A stretch of 64,000 bases of DNA, taken from contig NZ_BAAAYO010000001.1 of assembly GCF_039536325.1 (NCBI RefSeq), forward strand, positions 620,001 to 684,000. The letters run 5' to 3'. The position numbers and the translations under genes were made by a program. The DNA comes from Paenibacillus_AB hodogayensis. GTDB taxonomy: Bacteria; Bacillota; Bacilli; Paenibacillales; NBRC-103111. The notes under the pieces were generated by a model that was given only the letters and a program-made list of their open reading frames with translations, was not told where the DNA came from and did not search any database. This document shows positions 32,825 through 42,600 of this stretch, piece by piece. Within the stretch, counting starts at the first letter, position 1; each line of letters opens with the position of its first letter.

Positions 32825-35800
32825 CTAAGGCATCTGATTCACTTTCACGAAAATCGGCTTCTCGCTGACGTTGACCGTTACATGCCCGCCATTGATTGGA
32901 AGTGCGGACGAGACGCCGTTCGTATTGCCGCTCTGCATCTGCATGAGCGTCGCCGACGATGGATTGCCCTGGAGAGCGAGCGAGTAGTTGTTGACGGTCG
33001 CGCGGCTGCTCGTCGGCGCCCAGACGACGTAGACGCCGCTATTGTCCGTCGCGCTCTTGAACTTGTAAATACGCACGTTCGGGTTGCCCGACGGCTGCTC
33101 GTCGGCATACCGCATGCCGGTAAGCGCGTTTTTCAACGTGTACACGTAATACCACGACAGTCTCGGCGTATGATCCGGCTTGGCGGTCACAAGACCGCTG
33201 CTCGCATATTGGCCCCAACTGTTCACATCCTCGTCGCGAATCATGAACATCGCCGCTTTGTCCACGCCTGCCGCCGCCAGTGCCAAATAGCTTCTGACGA
33301 GCCATTCCGCCTGGATGTCCTCCGCCGTCGCGCCGCCGATTGCCGGAGCTCTCTGCGGCGAATGCGAGTTGATGTCGTAGCCGAATTCGGTTATCCACAA
33401 CTCTTTGTCCGGGAGGTACGCATTGCGGTAATCGACAACCTTCTTCATCTCGTCCTTCAAATTGCAAGCCTCCGGACTGATGCCGTAGCCGCTCGGGTCG
33501 AACGGTCCGGTGCGGCAATACGTATGGACGTTCAGCACGTCCGCCGGGAAGCTGCCGCCACGCTTCCAATCGGACCAAAACTTTATTGCCTGCAAGTAGT
33601 CGATATTGAGGCCGATCAAGCCGCCCATGACAAGTTTTGCGTTCGGATCGGCCTGCTTCACCCCGAACGTATTGCCCATCCGGCCCTGGTCGCCGTCGTA
33701 ATCCGCGCTGGACATCGCCGCGAATTCGTATGGGGAGAAGTAAACGTCCTTCGTACTCCAGTTCGCGTTCGGCTCGTTGTAGTTTTCGAAGTATTGCAGC
33801 GTTCCGAGCCCGGTGCTGCGCGGCTGGTCGGGAGCGAGCTTCAGCTTGCTGTCCGCCACGGCTGTACTTCCATAGCGTGCGGCGTACTGGAACATATGAT
33901 CCGCGTGAGCGGCGTAAGAAGCCGGAAGACTAGGGTCTGCTCCCGTTGGGACCGGCTTCCCGGACGCGTTCAGCCAGGGCACGCTTTGCTGAATGGCCGG
34001 AACCGTCACAATACCGGCGTTTTTCAAACCTTGATAATACGCGTCGAAGTTCCAAGGAGCGCTGCCGGCAACCACGTAGCTCGGGTTCCACTTGTTCCGG
34101 TTGTTCGGATACGCGTACGGATACGACGGCGCATAGTTCCCTTCATCCCAACCCCAGTTGTGGTATTCCCTGACGAATCCGGCCACCTTCATGACGTCCA
34201 GCGGCACGTCGATAAACGAGTTGATGCCGATAAATTGCTCCATCGTCGTGCCGGGCCGTGTCGTCGGAGCGGGCGGAACGGGCGGGTTCGGGATGCCGTT
34301 CGCCTGCCCGTACAGAACGATTTCGAACGGAACGGCCTTATCGAGCGCATTGTGCACTTCGACCCGGACAAAGCGGGTCGTCGTTTGCAGCGCCAGCCGG
34401 TCCCACTTGTCCCAGCCGTCCATGGACGTTTCGTGCTGCAGCGTCCAATTGGCGGGCGTTCCCGTATAAAATCTTACTTTTCCTCTGCCGGTATGATCGA
34501 ACCAATACAGATCGCTAAGCGCGTATTCCGTGCCGAGATCGATAACCGCACTGGCCGGGTAATACAGGTCCTTATCCCCGGGCTTCCACTGTGTTGTCGG
34601 CCGCGGCTGCGCATTCGGGTTCTGCTTCGGGTCGCTGATCGCCTGCTCGTCGACGAGCATCCCGGCATCGCCGGTCAGCGTCTCGTTGAACACCATCGAA
34701 GAGTCGAGCATAATTTTGCCGCCGACCGCTCCCGTAGACGTCTTGGCGCTTGGCACGTTCGACAGGTCCGATACGTTGCCCGCCGCATCCTTCGTGCGGA
34801 TCGCAAAATAATAGGTCGTGTTCGGGCTTAGGCCGGTGACGTTTTTCGCCTGCGCCGCGCCGGCGATATACGGCGTCGGCGCACCGGACACAAGGGTGGC
34901 ATCCGCCCAGTTGGCGGTAATAATGGACGACGTGCTGTAGCGGATTTCGTAGGAGCTGGCCGTCCCCTTGTTGCCGTCGTCGCCCGGCGCCGTCCAGGTC
35001 AGATTGATCGAGGACGCAGCCGCATAGCCGAGCTTCAAGTCCGCAATCGGCGCGGGAGGCGTCGTGTCGGTCGCAGCGGACGGCAGCGTCTTGACGGTTG
35101 CCGCATTTGAAATCCCCGACTCGTTGCCTGCCGCATCCTTCGTCTTGATGGCGAAGCTGTACGTCGTATTGGCCGCCAGCCCTCCGACCGTGAAGCTTTG
35201 GCTCGTGCCGGCCGCCGCCGGAGCCGGCAAGCCTTGCGCTTGGGTGGCGGTCGCCCAATCGGCCTCCGTGAAGGACGGTCCCGTGCGGTAACGGATATCG
35301 TACGAGGCAGCCGTGCCTGTATTGCCGTTGTCGCCTGGCGCGGTCCACGTCAGCTTGACCGAAGACGACGTGACGTTCCCGTACGTCAAGTTCGTGACGG
35401 TAGCCGGCGGCGTCGTATCGCCCCCGCCGCTCGCAGGCGTGCCGTACAGCAAAATTTCCCCGATCTGAGCCTGGTAGGAGCTCATCGTCACGCGGACGTA
35501 TCGCGTCGCAACCGTAACAGGGAACTGTTTCCAAACGAAAAAGTCGTTTGTATAATACGTGAACAAGCTGTTCCAATTGCCGGGATTTCCGGCGGAAATC
35601 GTAACGGAGTGCTGATCATCATACGAATCGAACAAATACACGTCCGTCAAATTGTACATCTGCCCCAGGTCGATATACGCGCTTGCCGGGTAAATGCCGG
35701 CGCTCCAGCCCGGCTGCCAGATCGTCGACATGACCGGCGTCTTGTCGCCGGCGCTCGGATTGCCAGCAGCCGCCTGCTCGTCGACGAGCTTCGTGGCATC

Positions 35801-35983
35801 GCCGCCCGACTCGTTCGTCACCATCGCGGGGGTCAGCGTAATTTTCGTTCCCGAGGCGTGAGCCGTCCGCTCCGGCAGCAGCGGCGCGGAACCGATCCAT
35901 AAACAAAAAGCGAGAGCTATCGTAGTAAGCGAAGCTACCGATTTCTTGAGCTTGAACAAGTTACTTCCCTCCCCAGCCACCAT
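32825..35983 (-). CDS. Secreted multidomain glycoside hydrolase (discoidin, FN3 x2, discoidin-like, clan-A catalytic domain)
   Basis: 1052 residues from ATG at 35983, or 1044 from a TTG at 35959 that has a better site (GGGAGG eight bases upstream) and a cleaner signal peptide (KSVASLTTIALAFCLWIGSAP). Domains: F5/8C-like 45-182; FN3 190-300 and 305-415 (TWTAPGDDGN twice); a second discoidin-like unit 420-562; catalytic TIM barrel about 580-1050 with acid/base E737 in YFENYNEPNANW and nucleophile E866 in LWITEFGYD. No sortase motif or SLH domain. It is the last gene of the polysaccharide locus, 630 bases after the heparinase-like gene. Substrate unknown; exported degradation of a plant or microbial polysaccharide is inferred. 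Confidence 0.85.
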   Translation of the reverse strand: MVAGEGSNLFKLKKSVASLTTIALAFCLWIGSAPLLPERTAHASGTKITLTPAMVTNESGGDATKLVDEQAAAGNPSAGDKTPVMSTIWQPGWSAGIYPASAYIDLGQMYNLTDVYLFDSYDDQHSVTISAGNPGNWNSLFTYYTNDFFVWKQFPVTVATRYVRVTMSSYQAQIGEILLYGTPASGGGDTTPPATVTNLTYGNVTSSSVKLTWTAPGDNGNTGTAASYDIRYRTGPSFTEADWATATQAQGLPAPAAAGTSQSFTVGGLAANTTYSFAIKTKDAAGNESGISNAATVKTLPSAATDTTPPAPIADLKLGYAAASSINLTWTAPGDDGNKGTASSYEIRYSTSSIITANWADATLVSGAPTPYIAGAAQAKNVTGLSPNTTYYFAIRTKDAAGNVSDLSNVPSAKTSTGAVGGKIMLDSSMVFNETLTGDAGMLVDEQAISDPKQNPNAQPRPTTQWKPGDKDLYYPASAVIDLGTEYALSDLYWFDHTGRGKVRFYTGTPANWTLQHETSMDGWDKWDRLALQTTTRFVRVEVHNALDKAVPFEIVLYGQANGIPNPPVPPAPTTRPGTTMEQFIGINSFIDVPLDVMKVAGFVREYHNWGWDEGNYAPSYPYAYPNNRNKWNPSYVVAGSAPWNFDAYYQGLKNAGIVTVPAIQQSVPWLNASGKPVPTGADPSLPASYAAHADHMFQYAARYGSTAVADSKLKLAPDQPRSTGLGTLQYFENYNEPNANWSTKDVYFSPYEFAAMSSADYDGDQGRMGNTFGVKQADPNAKLVMGGLIGLNIDYLQAIKFWSDWKRGGSFPADVLNVHTYCRTGPFDPSGYGISPEACNLKDEMKKVVDYRNAYLPDKELWITEFGYDINSHSPQRAPAIGGATAEDIQAEWLVRSYLALAAAGVDKAAMFMIRDEDVNSWGQYASSGLVTAKPDHTPRLSWYYVYTLKNALTGMRYADEQPSGNPNVRIYKFKSATDNSGVYVVWAPTSSRATVNNYSLALQGNPSSATLMQMQSGNTNGVSSALPINGGHVTVNVSEKPIFVKVNQMP

Positions 35984-36279
35984 TTTGCCTTACTCCCTTC
36001 CTTTCCAGGAGACTGTCGTGTATGCCTGTGCCGAATGCGCGCATCACCTCCCTTCAATGCTCATGGGAATAGCGGGCGTGAGACCGCCCGGGTACGCCTC
36101 GGAATCGCCTAGAATCGCCTAGCGCGTTCGGATGCAGCCCTGCTCAATATGGTCGGCCGCCATAACGACGAATTTTTGACTCTACCTCAAAATCAGTTCT
36201 TGACGCGATGTGAAGGTCCAGAGAGCCTCTTCTTCACCTAACGTCTTATGAAGTTAACGTCATATGAAGCATGAAGAAA

Positions 36280-36353
36280 TTTGTACGATTTTTCACACAA
36301 GCTGTCACCAAAGCGACTCCAATTCATGCCTGTTGTGCGAAAAATCGTACAAA
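36280..36353. repeat. 74-bp hairpin element, copy 1 (MITE/REP-like)
   Basis: 21-base terminal arms TTTGTACGATTTTTCACAC... and its complement at 36333-36353 match 20 of 21, with the one mismatch a G-U pair in RNA. Loop 32 bases. The element is bounded by AAGAAA on both sides (36274-36279 and 36354-36359), which could be a target duplication but is low in complexity. Confidence 0.7.
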
Positions 36354-36383
36354 AAGAAAGACGCGTCATTCCAAAAGCGAAAA

Positions 36384-36457
36384 TTTGTACGATATTTCAT
36401 ATAAAACACTCGTCATTGCCTGGAAAAGACCGTCTCCTGTGTGAAATATCATACAAA
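36384..36457. repeat. 74-bp hairpin element, copy 2
   Basis: Arms TTTGTACGATATTTCATATA (36384-36403) and TGTGTGAAATATCATACAAA (36438-36457) pair with two G-U and one mismatched position. Same length and same terminal TTTGTACGAT...TTTCA as copy 1, but the loops differ, so selection has kept the stem and not the loop. Copies start 104 bases apart. Confidence 0.7.
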
Positions 36458-36570
36458 GCGGCGGCCTCCTTCCAACGACCTTCTCTCCCTGCGCGCTCCA
36501 GTCACATCATCATGGGTCAAGCACTGATCGGTTTTGAGCCGAATTTTTACCGGACTTTATGAGGGAAAGC

Positions 36571-36650
36571 CGGCTCATACGGCGAACGTCCGGCTTTTAC
36601 GGTGAATGTTCGGCCCTTACGGTGAACGTCCGGCTCTTACAGTGAACGTC
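36571..36650. repeat. 20-bp tandem repeat, four copies
   Basis: Units at 36571, 36591, 36611 and 36631, consensus CGGCTCTTACGGTGAACGTC, with a partial fifth from 36651. The array runs across the stop codon of the heparinase-like gene (36617): its end nearest the gene encodes the final SRTFTVRAGRSP. A 20-base unit is not a multiple of three, so it arose by DNA duplication and is not a protein repeat. Confidence 0.85.
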
Positions 36651-38497
36651 CGGCTTGCCTGCGCGACCGGCTGCCGTTCCGCAAGCACGAGTCGGTACAT
36701 CCGCTCCCCCCAGTTGCCTTTCAGCCGGTCGTCCATCCAGTCGATTTTCTCGCAATGAGCATCCAGGGCAGCCGCGTCGTACTCGAGCTCGGCCCAGCGT
36801 CCGGCGGCGTATTCAAAGCGGAACCGCCCGGGAGCGGGCGACCGCGGCTCGCACGGCGTCATCCAGCTATATTCCACGCTCCCAGGCGGTTCGGCGAGCG
36901 AGAAATCGTCCGTAATCGCCAGATGCGGCCCGACGCCGCGCGCCAGCTTGAACGTGCGCCGCCACGACAGCAGGCCCGCCTCCTCCGGGTAAGCTTCGGC
37001 GATATCGAGCGACAGCTGCGCGGCCGCATCGTCCTGCCGGTACATCGCGTCCTTCGCCCGGTACGTCTTGCCGTTCCGCTGCAAAACGCCTCCGATCGTC
37101 GGCAAATTGTGATACTTGGACTGCACATACCACAGCTCGTAGCGGTCGGGACCGAACGTCTTGGCCTTGTATTCCTCGGTGCCGAGATCGACGAACAGCG
37201 GGCAGCCATCGGCAAAGACGATAAAGCTCCCGACGTCGTTATGGTTGTGCGACTCGAGATTGTGTCCGCCTTTAGCCGCTATGTACAAGCCCTGCTCGCT
37301 TCCTTCCCGCTCGCGCGCGGTCATCACCTGCGTATGAGGAAACCAGGCATCGCGAACGCAGGGCGCCTTCGCTCCGAGCGCTTCCCGCTCCCGCTCCTGA
37401 AACAGATTGCGGAGATGGCCGTATAGCCCGAACCAGCTGTAAATGACGGGGCCTCCTGCGCCGCGGCTCGCTCCAAATTGCATAAGCCGCTCATCGCCGA
37501 TGCTTTTGCCGTACCGGTATATGACGTCCCCCTCAATGCCGGCTTTGGCGTCGCCGTCCGCAAACGCGGCGAAGTAATCGCCGGAAATATGCGCCTTGTA
37601 AATGTAGGCGCCGATGTCCTTCACAAGCGGCTCGGCAAACACGTCGATCCTCCCGCCCGAAGCTTCCCCCAGCAGCTCGAGACAGCCATACAGCCCCCCT
37701 CCCGAAGCTCCCCAGTACATCGGACCTTCGTCGCAGCAGCCGTCCGGCGAATACGTAAAGATAAAGGCGTCCAGGCTGCGCATGATTTTGCGCACTGCCC
37801 TTGCGCGTTCGGCCGCGTCCCGCTCCATCAGCAAGTAGCCCATCAAGGCGCCGCCGTTGCACCACGGGTTCCAGTTGTTGACGCGCGCCCCCTCCACGAA
37901 GCCCATCCACCAATAGTCGTCGTATGCCATATAAGGCTCGAGCGTTCTTGCCCGGACTTCGCGCTCGATGCGCCGGCGGATGCGCGCGCTGATCGCTTCG
38001 AGCGGCTCCTCCAGCAAATAATGAATCCAGGCGAGCAGCTCGGTCGTCGTGGCCGTGACGAGTTCGACGCGATGGTCGGATGGATCAGGCATGCATTCGT
38101 CCATGTTGCGCTTCGTATGCAGCCGGTGCAGCGGAGGGACCCACGTCGTCTCCTCGCAAACGGCCATAATGCCGTTGACGATCTGCCCGAGAAAGCGGCC
38201 CTGCCCTTCCATGCATTCCGCTACCGTCAGCATTCCGAGCACGCTGCGGCGTTCGAATACCGCGTCCATGTGACGGGACAAATTGCCGGTCGTCCAATAC
38301 CCCCGGTAATCGTCCGCACGAATCGCCGGCCAGGCGTAGTCCGCGTATGTTTCCGCCAGTCCAATCCATCTTTCTCGGGTTCCTTGAGGAAGACTGTCCC
38401 AGGCAGACCGGTCGCCGGCTTTCGGAAAAGGCGCAATCCGCTCCGGCGGAAGCAGCAGCTCTTCGAGGTCTGCCTGCCCGTATCGTTCCATCAGCAT
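36617..38497 (-). CDS. Heparinase II/III-like polysaccharide lyase family protein
   Basis: 626 residues, ATG at 38497 with AAAGGAG nine bases upstream. An N-terminal alpha/alpha toroid (to about 360; FVEGARVNNWNPWCNGGALMGYLL with the conserved asparagines; GPMYWGASGGGLYG) is followed by the beta-sandwich (GGHNLESHNHNDVGSFIVFADGCPLFVDLG), the signature of heparinase II/III and PL12/15/17/21 enzymes. No signal peptide, so it acts on imported oligosaccharides, probably uronate-containing. The C-terminal 12 residues come from a 20-bp tandem repeat. Downstream of an esterase and the Lpl-type importer. Confidence 0.85.
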   Translation of the reverse strand: MLMERYGQADLEELLLPPERIAPFPKAGDRSAWDSLPQGTRERWIGLAETYADYAWPAIRADDYRGYWTTGNLSRHMDAVFERRSVLGMLTVAECMEGQGRFLGQIVNGIMAVCEETTWVPPLHRLHTKRNMDECMPDPSDHRVELVTATTTELLAWIHYLLEEPLEAISARIRRRIEREVRARTLEPYMAYDDYWWMGFVEGARVNNWNPWCNGGALMGYLLMERDAAERARAVRKIMRSLDAFIFTYSPDGCCDEGPMYWGASGGGLYGCLELLGEASGGRIDVFAEPLVKDIGAYIYKAHISGDYFAAFADGDAKAGIEGDVIYRYGKSIGDERLMQFGASRGAGGPVIYSWFGLYGHLRNLFQEREREALGAKAPCVRDAWFPHTQVMTAREREGSEQGLYIAAKGGHNLESHNHNDVGSFIVFADGCPLFVDLGTEEYKAKTFGPDRYELWYVQSKYHNLPTIGGVLQRNGKTYRAKDAMYRQDDAAAQLSLDIAEAYPEEAGLLSWRRTFKLARGVGPHLAITDDFSLAEPPGSVEYSWMTPCEPRSPAPGRFRFEYAAGRWAELEYDAAALDAHCEKIDWMDDRLKGNWGERMYRLVLAERQPVAQASRTFTVRAGRSP

Positions 38498-38520
38498 ATA
38501 TCGGTTCTCCTTTCATCTCC

Positions 38521-38554
38521 CTTTCTCTTGCCTTTCTCTTGCCTTTCCTCTTGC
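38521..38554. repeat. 11-bp polypyrimidine tandem repeat
   Basis: CTTTCTCTTGC occurs twice exactly and once with an inserted C, on the plus strand. It lies in the 84-base gap between the esterase stop and the heparinase-like start, so the mRNA (minus strand) carries a purine-rich GGCAAGAGAAA repeat upstream of the ribosome-binding site. Confidence 0.7.
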
Positions 38555-38581
38555 CCTGGCCCTGCTCCCTTACAGCAGCCC

Positions 38582-39607
38582 TTACAGCCACCTCAACAAC
38601 CAATCGTAAGCTTGGGCGCCGCTTATGACGTGACCGCCCTCGAACGTATCGCGGGCGAATTTCTCTTCTTCACCGAGCAGCCGGTACACGGCAGCGATTT
38701 GCCCGCAAGCTTCGTCGGCAGCCGACAGGGGGAAAATCGGGTCGTCCGTCCCCGACTCGACGAGCAGCGGCCGCGGAGCGATCAGACCGACGATGTCCGG
38801 CTGCTCGGCGTACCGGAGCAGACCGGGAATGTAATTGTCCACGCAATGATGGACGGACAGGATGCTCGCCCGAAACGTGTTGACGTACCCGCTGACGACG
38901 ACCGCCTTCAGCCGTTCGTCGAGCGCGGCTGCGAACGAGGCGACGAGCCCGCCGCCGGATATGCCCATGCAGCCGATCCGTTCCGGATCGATCTCGGGCC
39001 GCCGCGCTGCGTAATCGACGGCGCGTATCGTCTCGTAGACGCGGTGACCGGCCATCGTAAGCCCGAGCTGAAGCAGGTACGTGGATATTTCGTGACAGGA
39101 GCTGTACCCGTCCCCGTCGGCCTCCGCTTTCGTCCTCCGGTCGCCGAAGCCGAGCAGCTCCGGAACGATGACGACAAATCCCCGCTTCGCCAGCTCCACG
39201 GCAAAATGGCGCTGGTAGCCGGGCTCCATCGCCGCGGACACGCCGTCTGGCCGAAGGTTCGTAATTTCCTTGCTGCCATAGCCGTGCCCGTGACAAGCGA
39301 CGACAGCGGGCAGCCGTCCGTCGCGCCGCGCGGGAACAAGTACATACACCGGCATCGTGAGTCCCGGGAACGTAACAAGCTCCACGCGCTGCCGCACGTA
39401 TGCTCCGCAGTCCACTTCTTCCACGAGCTTGGGCTGCAGATCGGCCGCATTGTCCGGGAAACCGCCGAGACTCGCCGCAAGCCTTTCTTTCAGTTCGCTC
39501 CTCCACACGCCCCACTCCGCCTCGCTCTGCGCTCGGAACCGGAATTCCGGCTTTATGCTGCGGTACAGCGCCTCCAAATAATCGTCGGGATGCCACATTT
39601 GGCCCAT
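38582..39607 (-). CDS. Alpha/beta-hydrolase (acetyl-xylan-esterase / dienelactone-hydrolase-like)
   Basis: 341 residues from ATG at 39607 (AAGGAG ten bases upstream); a much longer open frame upstream overlaps the secreted esterase gene in another frame and is rejected. PAVVACHGHGYGS gives the oxyanion loop, the nucleophile serine is in GCMGISGGGLVASFA, the acid in LLVESGTDDPIFP and the histidine in FEGGHVISG. No signal peptide: cytoplasmic. Likely removes acyl groups from the imported oligosaccharide before the heparinase-like enzyme acts. Ends 84 bases before that gene. Confidence 0.87.
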   Translation of the reverse strand: MGQMWHPDDYLEALYRSIKPEFRFRAQSEAEWGVWRSELKERLAASLGGFPDNAADLQPKLVEEVDCGAYVRQRVELVTFPGLTMPVYVLVPARRDGRLPAVVACHGHGYGSKEITNLRPDGVSAAMEPGYQRHFAVELAKRGFVVIVPELLGFGDRRTKAEADGDGYSSCHEISTYLLQLGLTMAGHRVYETIRAVDYAARRPEIDPERIGCMGISGGGLVASFAAALDERLKAVVVSGYVNTFRASILSVHHCVDNYIPGLLRYAEQPDIVGLIAPRPLLVESGTDDPIFPLSAADEACGQIAAVYRLLGEEEKFARDTFEGGHVISGAQAYDWLLRWL

Positions 39608-39699
39608 TCGATAACCCGCTCCTTCCCGGCTGCCGCCTTGCGGCCAAGCGGTCCGGTTTGCCCGAAAAAAGCGAACCGGAGCCGTTTGGCGGAGGCACT

Positions 39700-42600
39700 T
39701 TATTTCGACTGATTCAAAAGCCACGTATACACGTCCGGATTGTCGTACGTCTCGGTCCAGCCTCCGTGACCGTCCTGCTGATAAATCGTCAGCAGAGGAG
39801 ACGGATTCGGCGGAACCGGACTGTTGGCCATAAAGTCCAACAGCCACTCGATTCTTCGTCTCTGGATCATTTCGTCCGTCCTGTTGGCAAACATCCAGAG
39901 CGGAATATTGTTCATGCGGAAAGCGTTCAAAGGATTGAACAGGTACGTATTGCCGGTCTCGTCCTCGAACCATTTCATCTGCGGAGCCACCGGCAGGACG
40001 GCCGCCACCTTCTCCGGATGCTCGTTCGCGTAGTACAGCGCTCCTCCTCCGCCGACGCTGAGGCCGGTGACATAAATGCGCTGCGGATCGATCGGGTAAC
40101 GCTTCATGGCATCGTTCACGATGCTGTCGATCAAGCCAGGCGTATACCATCGCAGAACCGGATTTCTCCATGGCAATTGAGGCGAGATGACGATAAACGG
40201 CATTTCTTTCCCTGCCGCGATCAGCTTGGGCGGCCCGTGCTTCTTCACCTTTTCGATATCGGAGCCGTCTTCCTCCTGTCCGTGCAAAAATAACAGCAGC
40301 GGGTACTTTCCGTTCGGGCTGCGGTACGTTTCCTCCGGCTGATACGCCAAATAGTTCAAATTGCCGGCGTTCGCCACAGGGGAATTGAATGAGACGACCT
40401 TATGCCGCACCTCGAGCTTATCAGTCGAGCCGTAAACCGGACCGAAGCCCGTTGTCTGCCCTTCGCCGACCCAATACGTGTAGTACGTCCGGTTGTCGGC
40501 AAGGGCGCCGCTCGTTGCCTTCAGCAGCTTGCCGGCATCCGCCGCCGCGACCGGAATGACGCCGCGCGCCGCGACCGAACCGCCGACCGCTCCTTGCGCC
40601 GCCGCCTTGATCGCGGCCGCCGTCGGCGATCCTTGCGCCGCATTGTAGACGACGTAGTAAAGGCTGCCGGCTTCGTTCGAGCTTGCGTACAGATCGAGCG
40701 TCGACGCCCCGCTGAGGACGTAACCCCCGGGCGCCGCTGCGGTCGTCGCCGTGGCGAAGGCGATCGGCGACACGTTTCCGACCTCGTCAGTTGCCTTCAG
40801 GGAAAAATAATACGTCGTGCCCGGACGCAGCCCCTTCATTGTCATCGTCTGCTGCGTCCCGGCGATCGCCGGGGAGGGCATGCCGAACGCTCGCTCGGCG
40901 CTGTTCCAATTGGCCGCGCTGATCGGCGACGTGCCGTAACGCAGATCGTAAGCTGCCGCCGTGCCCGTGTTGCCGTCGTTGCCCGGCGCGGTCCAGGCGA
41001 GCTGCACGGACAGCTTGTCGGAGCCGGTTGCGCTCAGCCCGGCCGGAGCCGATGGCGCGGTCATATCGGCTGTCCCCGTCGTCGTCGCGCTGACCGAAGC
41101 GGAGACGGGACCCGCATTGCCCGCTTCGTCCTTCACTCTGGCCGCAAAATGGTAGGTCGTGCCCGGACGAAGGCCGCTCACCGTGACGGCGTCGTCGTCG
41201 CCCGGCGAATGCGGAATGGCGTAAATGTCCGCCTTGATCGCTTGCTCCCAGTTGCCGGCGGTTATCGGCGTCGCGGCATACCGCACCTCGTATTCGGCGG
41301 CCGCGCCCCATGCGCCGGAGCGTCCCGGCAGGACGAGATCGTCATCGCCTGGCGCCTTGAACGCCAGCTTCACCGCTGTCGACCCTGCCGCCGTCGCCGC
41401 AAGTCCTCCGATCGCTCCGGGCGCGATCCGGTCGGGCAAAGCCTGCAGCCGCGGCGCTCGCAGCACTTCCTTCGGCTGGCTCGGGCTCGACCACGACACC
41501 TTCACATTGCCCGACTTGTCCTCGGCCTTGTATTCGGCGCGGATCTCGGCAGACTGATTGGCCGACAGCGCGATCGCGGCGGTCTTCTCCGCATCGGTCG
41601 GACTATCCCATGTATCGATCAGCAGTTGCCGGTTCACCCATAGGCGGATGCGGTCCTTCGCCGTCGTTTTGGCGTAAAACGTATACGTTTCGCTATAGGC
41701 CGGCGTCAGCTGTCCTTCCGCCCGTACTGTAAAGGCCGGCGTCCACTCGGCGGGATTATCCCATCCGTACAGCTCGAACCGGTCGAGCAGTTTGCGGACT
41801 CTCAGCGTGCCGAACGTCGGATCGTTGAACATGTCGACGATCATGCCCGCGTTTGCGTAGGAGTAGTCCCATTTCGTCATGACCCCGATCGAATTTGAAA
41901 GCCCCGCCACATTGCCCGCCTCGTCCTTCGCCCTGACGTTGAAGCTGTAACGCTGCCCCGGGACGAGCCCGCTCACTGTCAGCGCCTCCCGGCTTCCCGC
42001 GTTTTGCGGCGTTATCGTCTGCGGGAATACCGTCGCGCCCGACCAAGTATCCGGAAAGCCCGTTATGGTCGACTTTGCGTAACGCACCTCGTACGAGGAC
42101 GCTCGGCCTGCATTCCCGTCGTCGCCCGGCGCGGTCCAGCTCAGCACGGCGGTCGTCGCGGTCGGAGACGAAGCGGTCAGATTCATAATCGCGGCCGGCG
42201 GAGTCGTATCGGTCGATGCCGCCGGGGCGGTCGTTACTCTCGGAACGTTGGACAAGCCAGATACAAGCGAAGCCTTGTCGGTGGTCCGGAGTGCAAAATA
42301 ATACGTCGTATTGGCCGCAAGCCCCGTTACCGTATAGCTCTGGCTTGTGCCCGCCACGGCCGGAACCGGCAGCCCGGATGCTCGTGTTGCGGCCGCCCAG
42401 CTTGCTTCGTCCGTAATCGGAGACGCGCGGTAACGAATATCGTACGAGGACGCCGTCCCCGTGTTGCCGTCATCTCCCGGCGCCGTCCACGTCAGCTTTA
42501 CGGAGGACGACGTAACGTTGCTGTACGTCAAGTCCGTTACCGCCGCCGGAGGCACCGTATCGGTCCCCCCGCCGCCCGAGGGCGTGCCGTACAGAACGAT

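Larger units (their letters stand above)
35984..36616. other. Repeat-rich 633-bp intergenic region
   Basis: No credible gene. A 93-codon plus-strand reading at 36281-36562 only translates the hairpin repeats. Visible structure from left to right: CGGGCG/CGCCCG hairpin at 36073-36090; AATCGCCTAG twice in tandem at 36102-36121; TAACGTC(T/A)TATGAAG twice at 36239-36270; hairpin elements at 36280-36353 and 36384-36457; 20-bp tandem repeats from 36571. It must carry either the promoter of the secreted glycosidase or an operon-internal processing region. Confidence 0.7.

Noticed and set aside
36281..36562. 93-codon small protein in the repeat region
   Set aside because: Its sequence simply translates the two hairpin elements, and no ribosome-binding site precedes it.
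36571..36650. Short CRISPR-like array
   Set aside because: Units are head-to-tail with no spacers and only 20 bases long; no cas genes in the window.
38582..40171. 529-codon version of the acyl esterase
   Set aside because: The first 188 codons overlap the secreted esterase gene out of frame; AAGGAG before 39607 marks the start.
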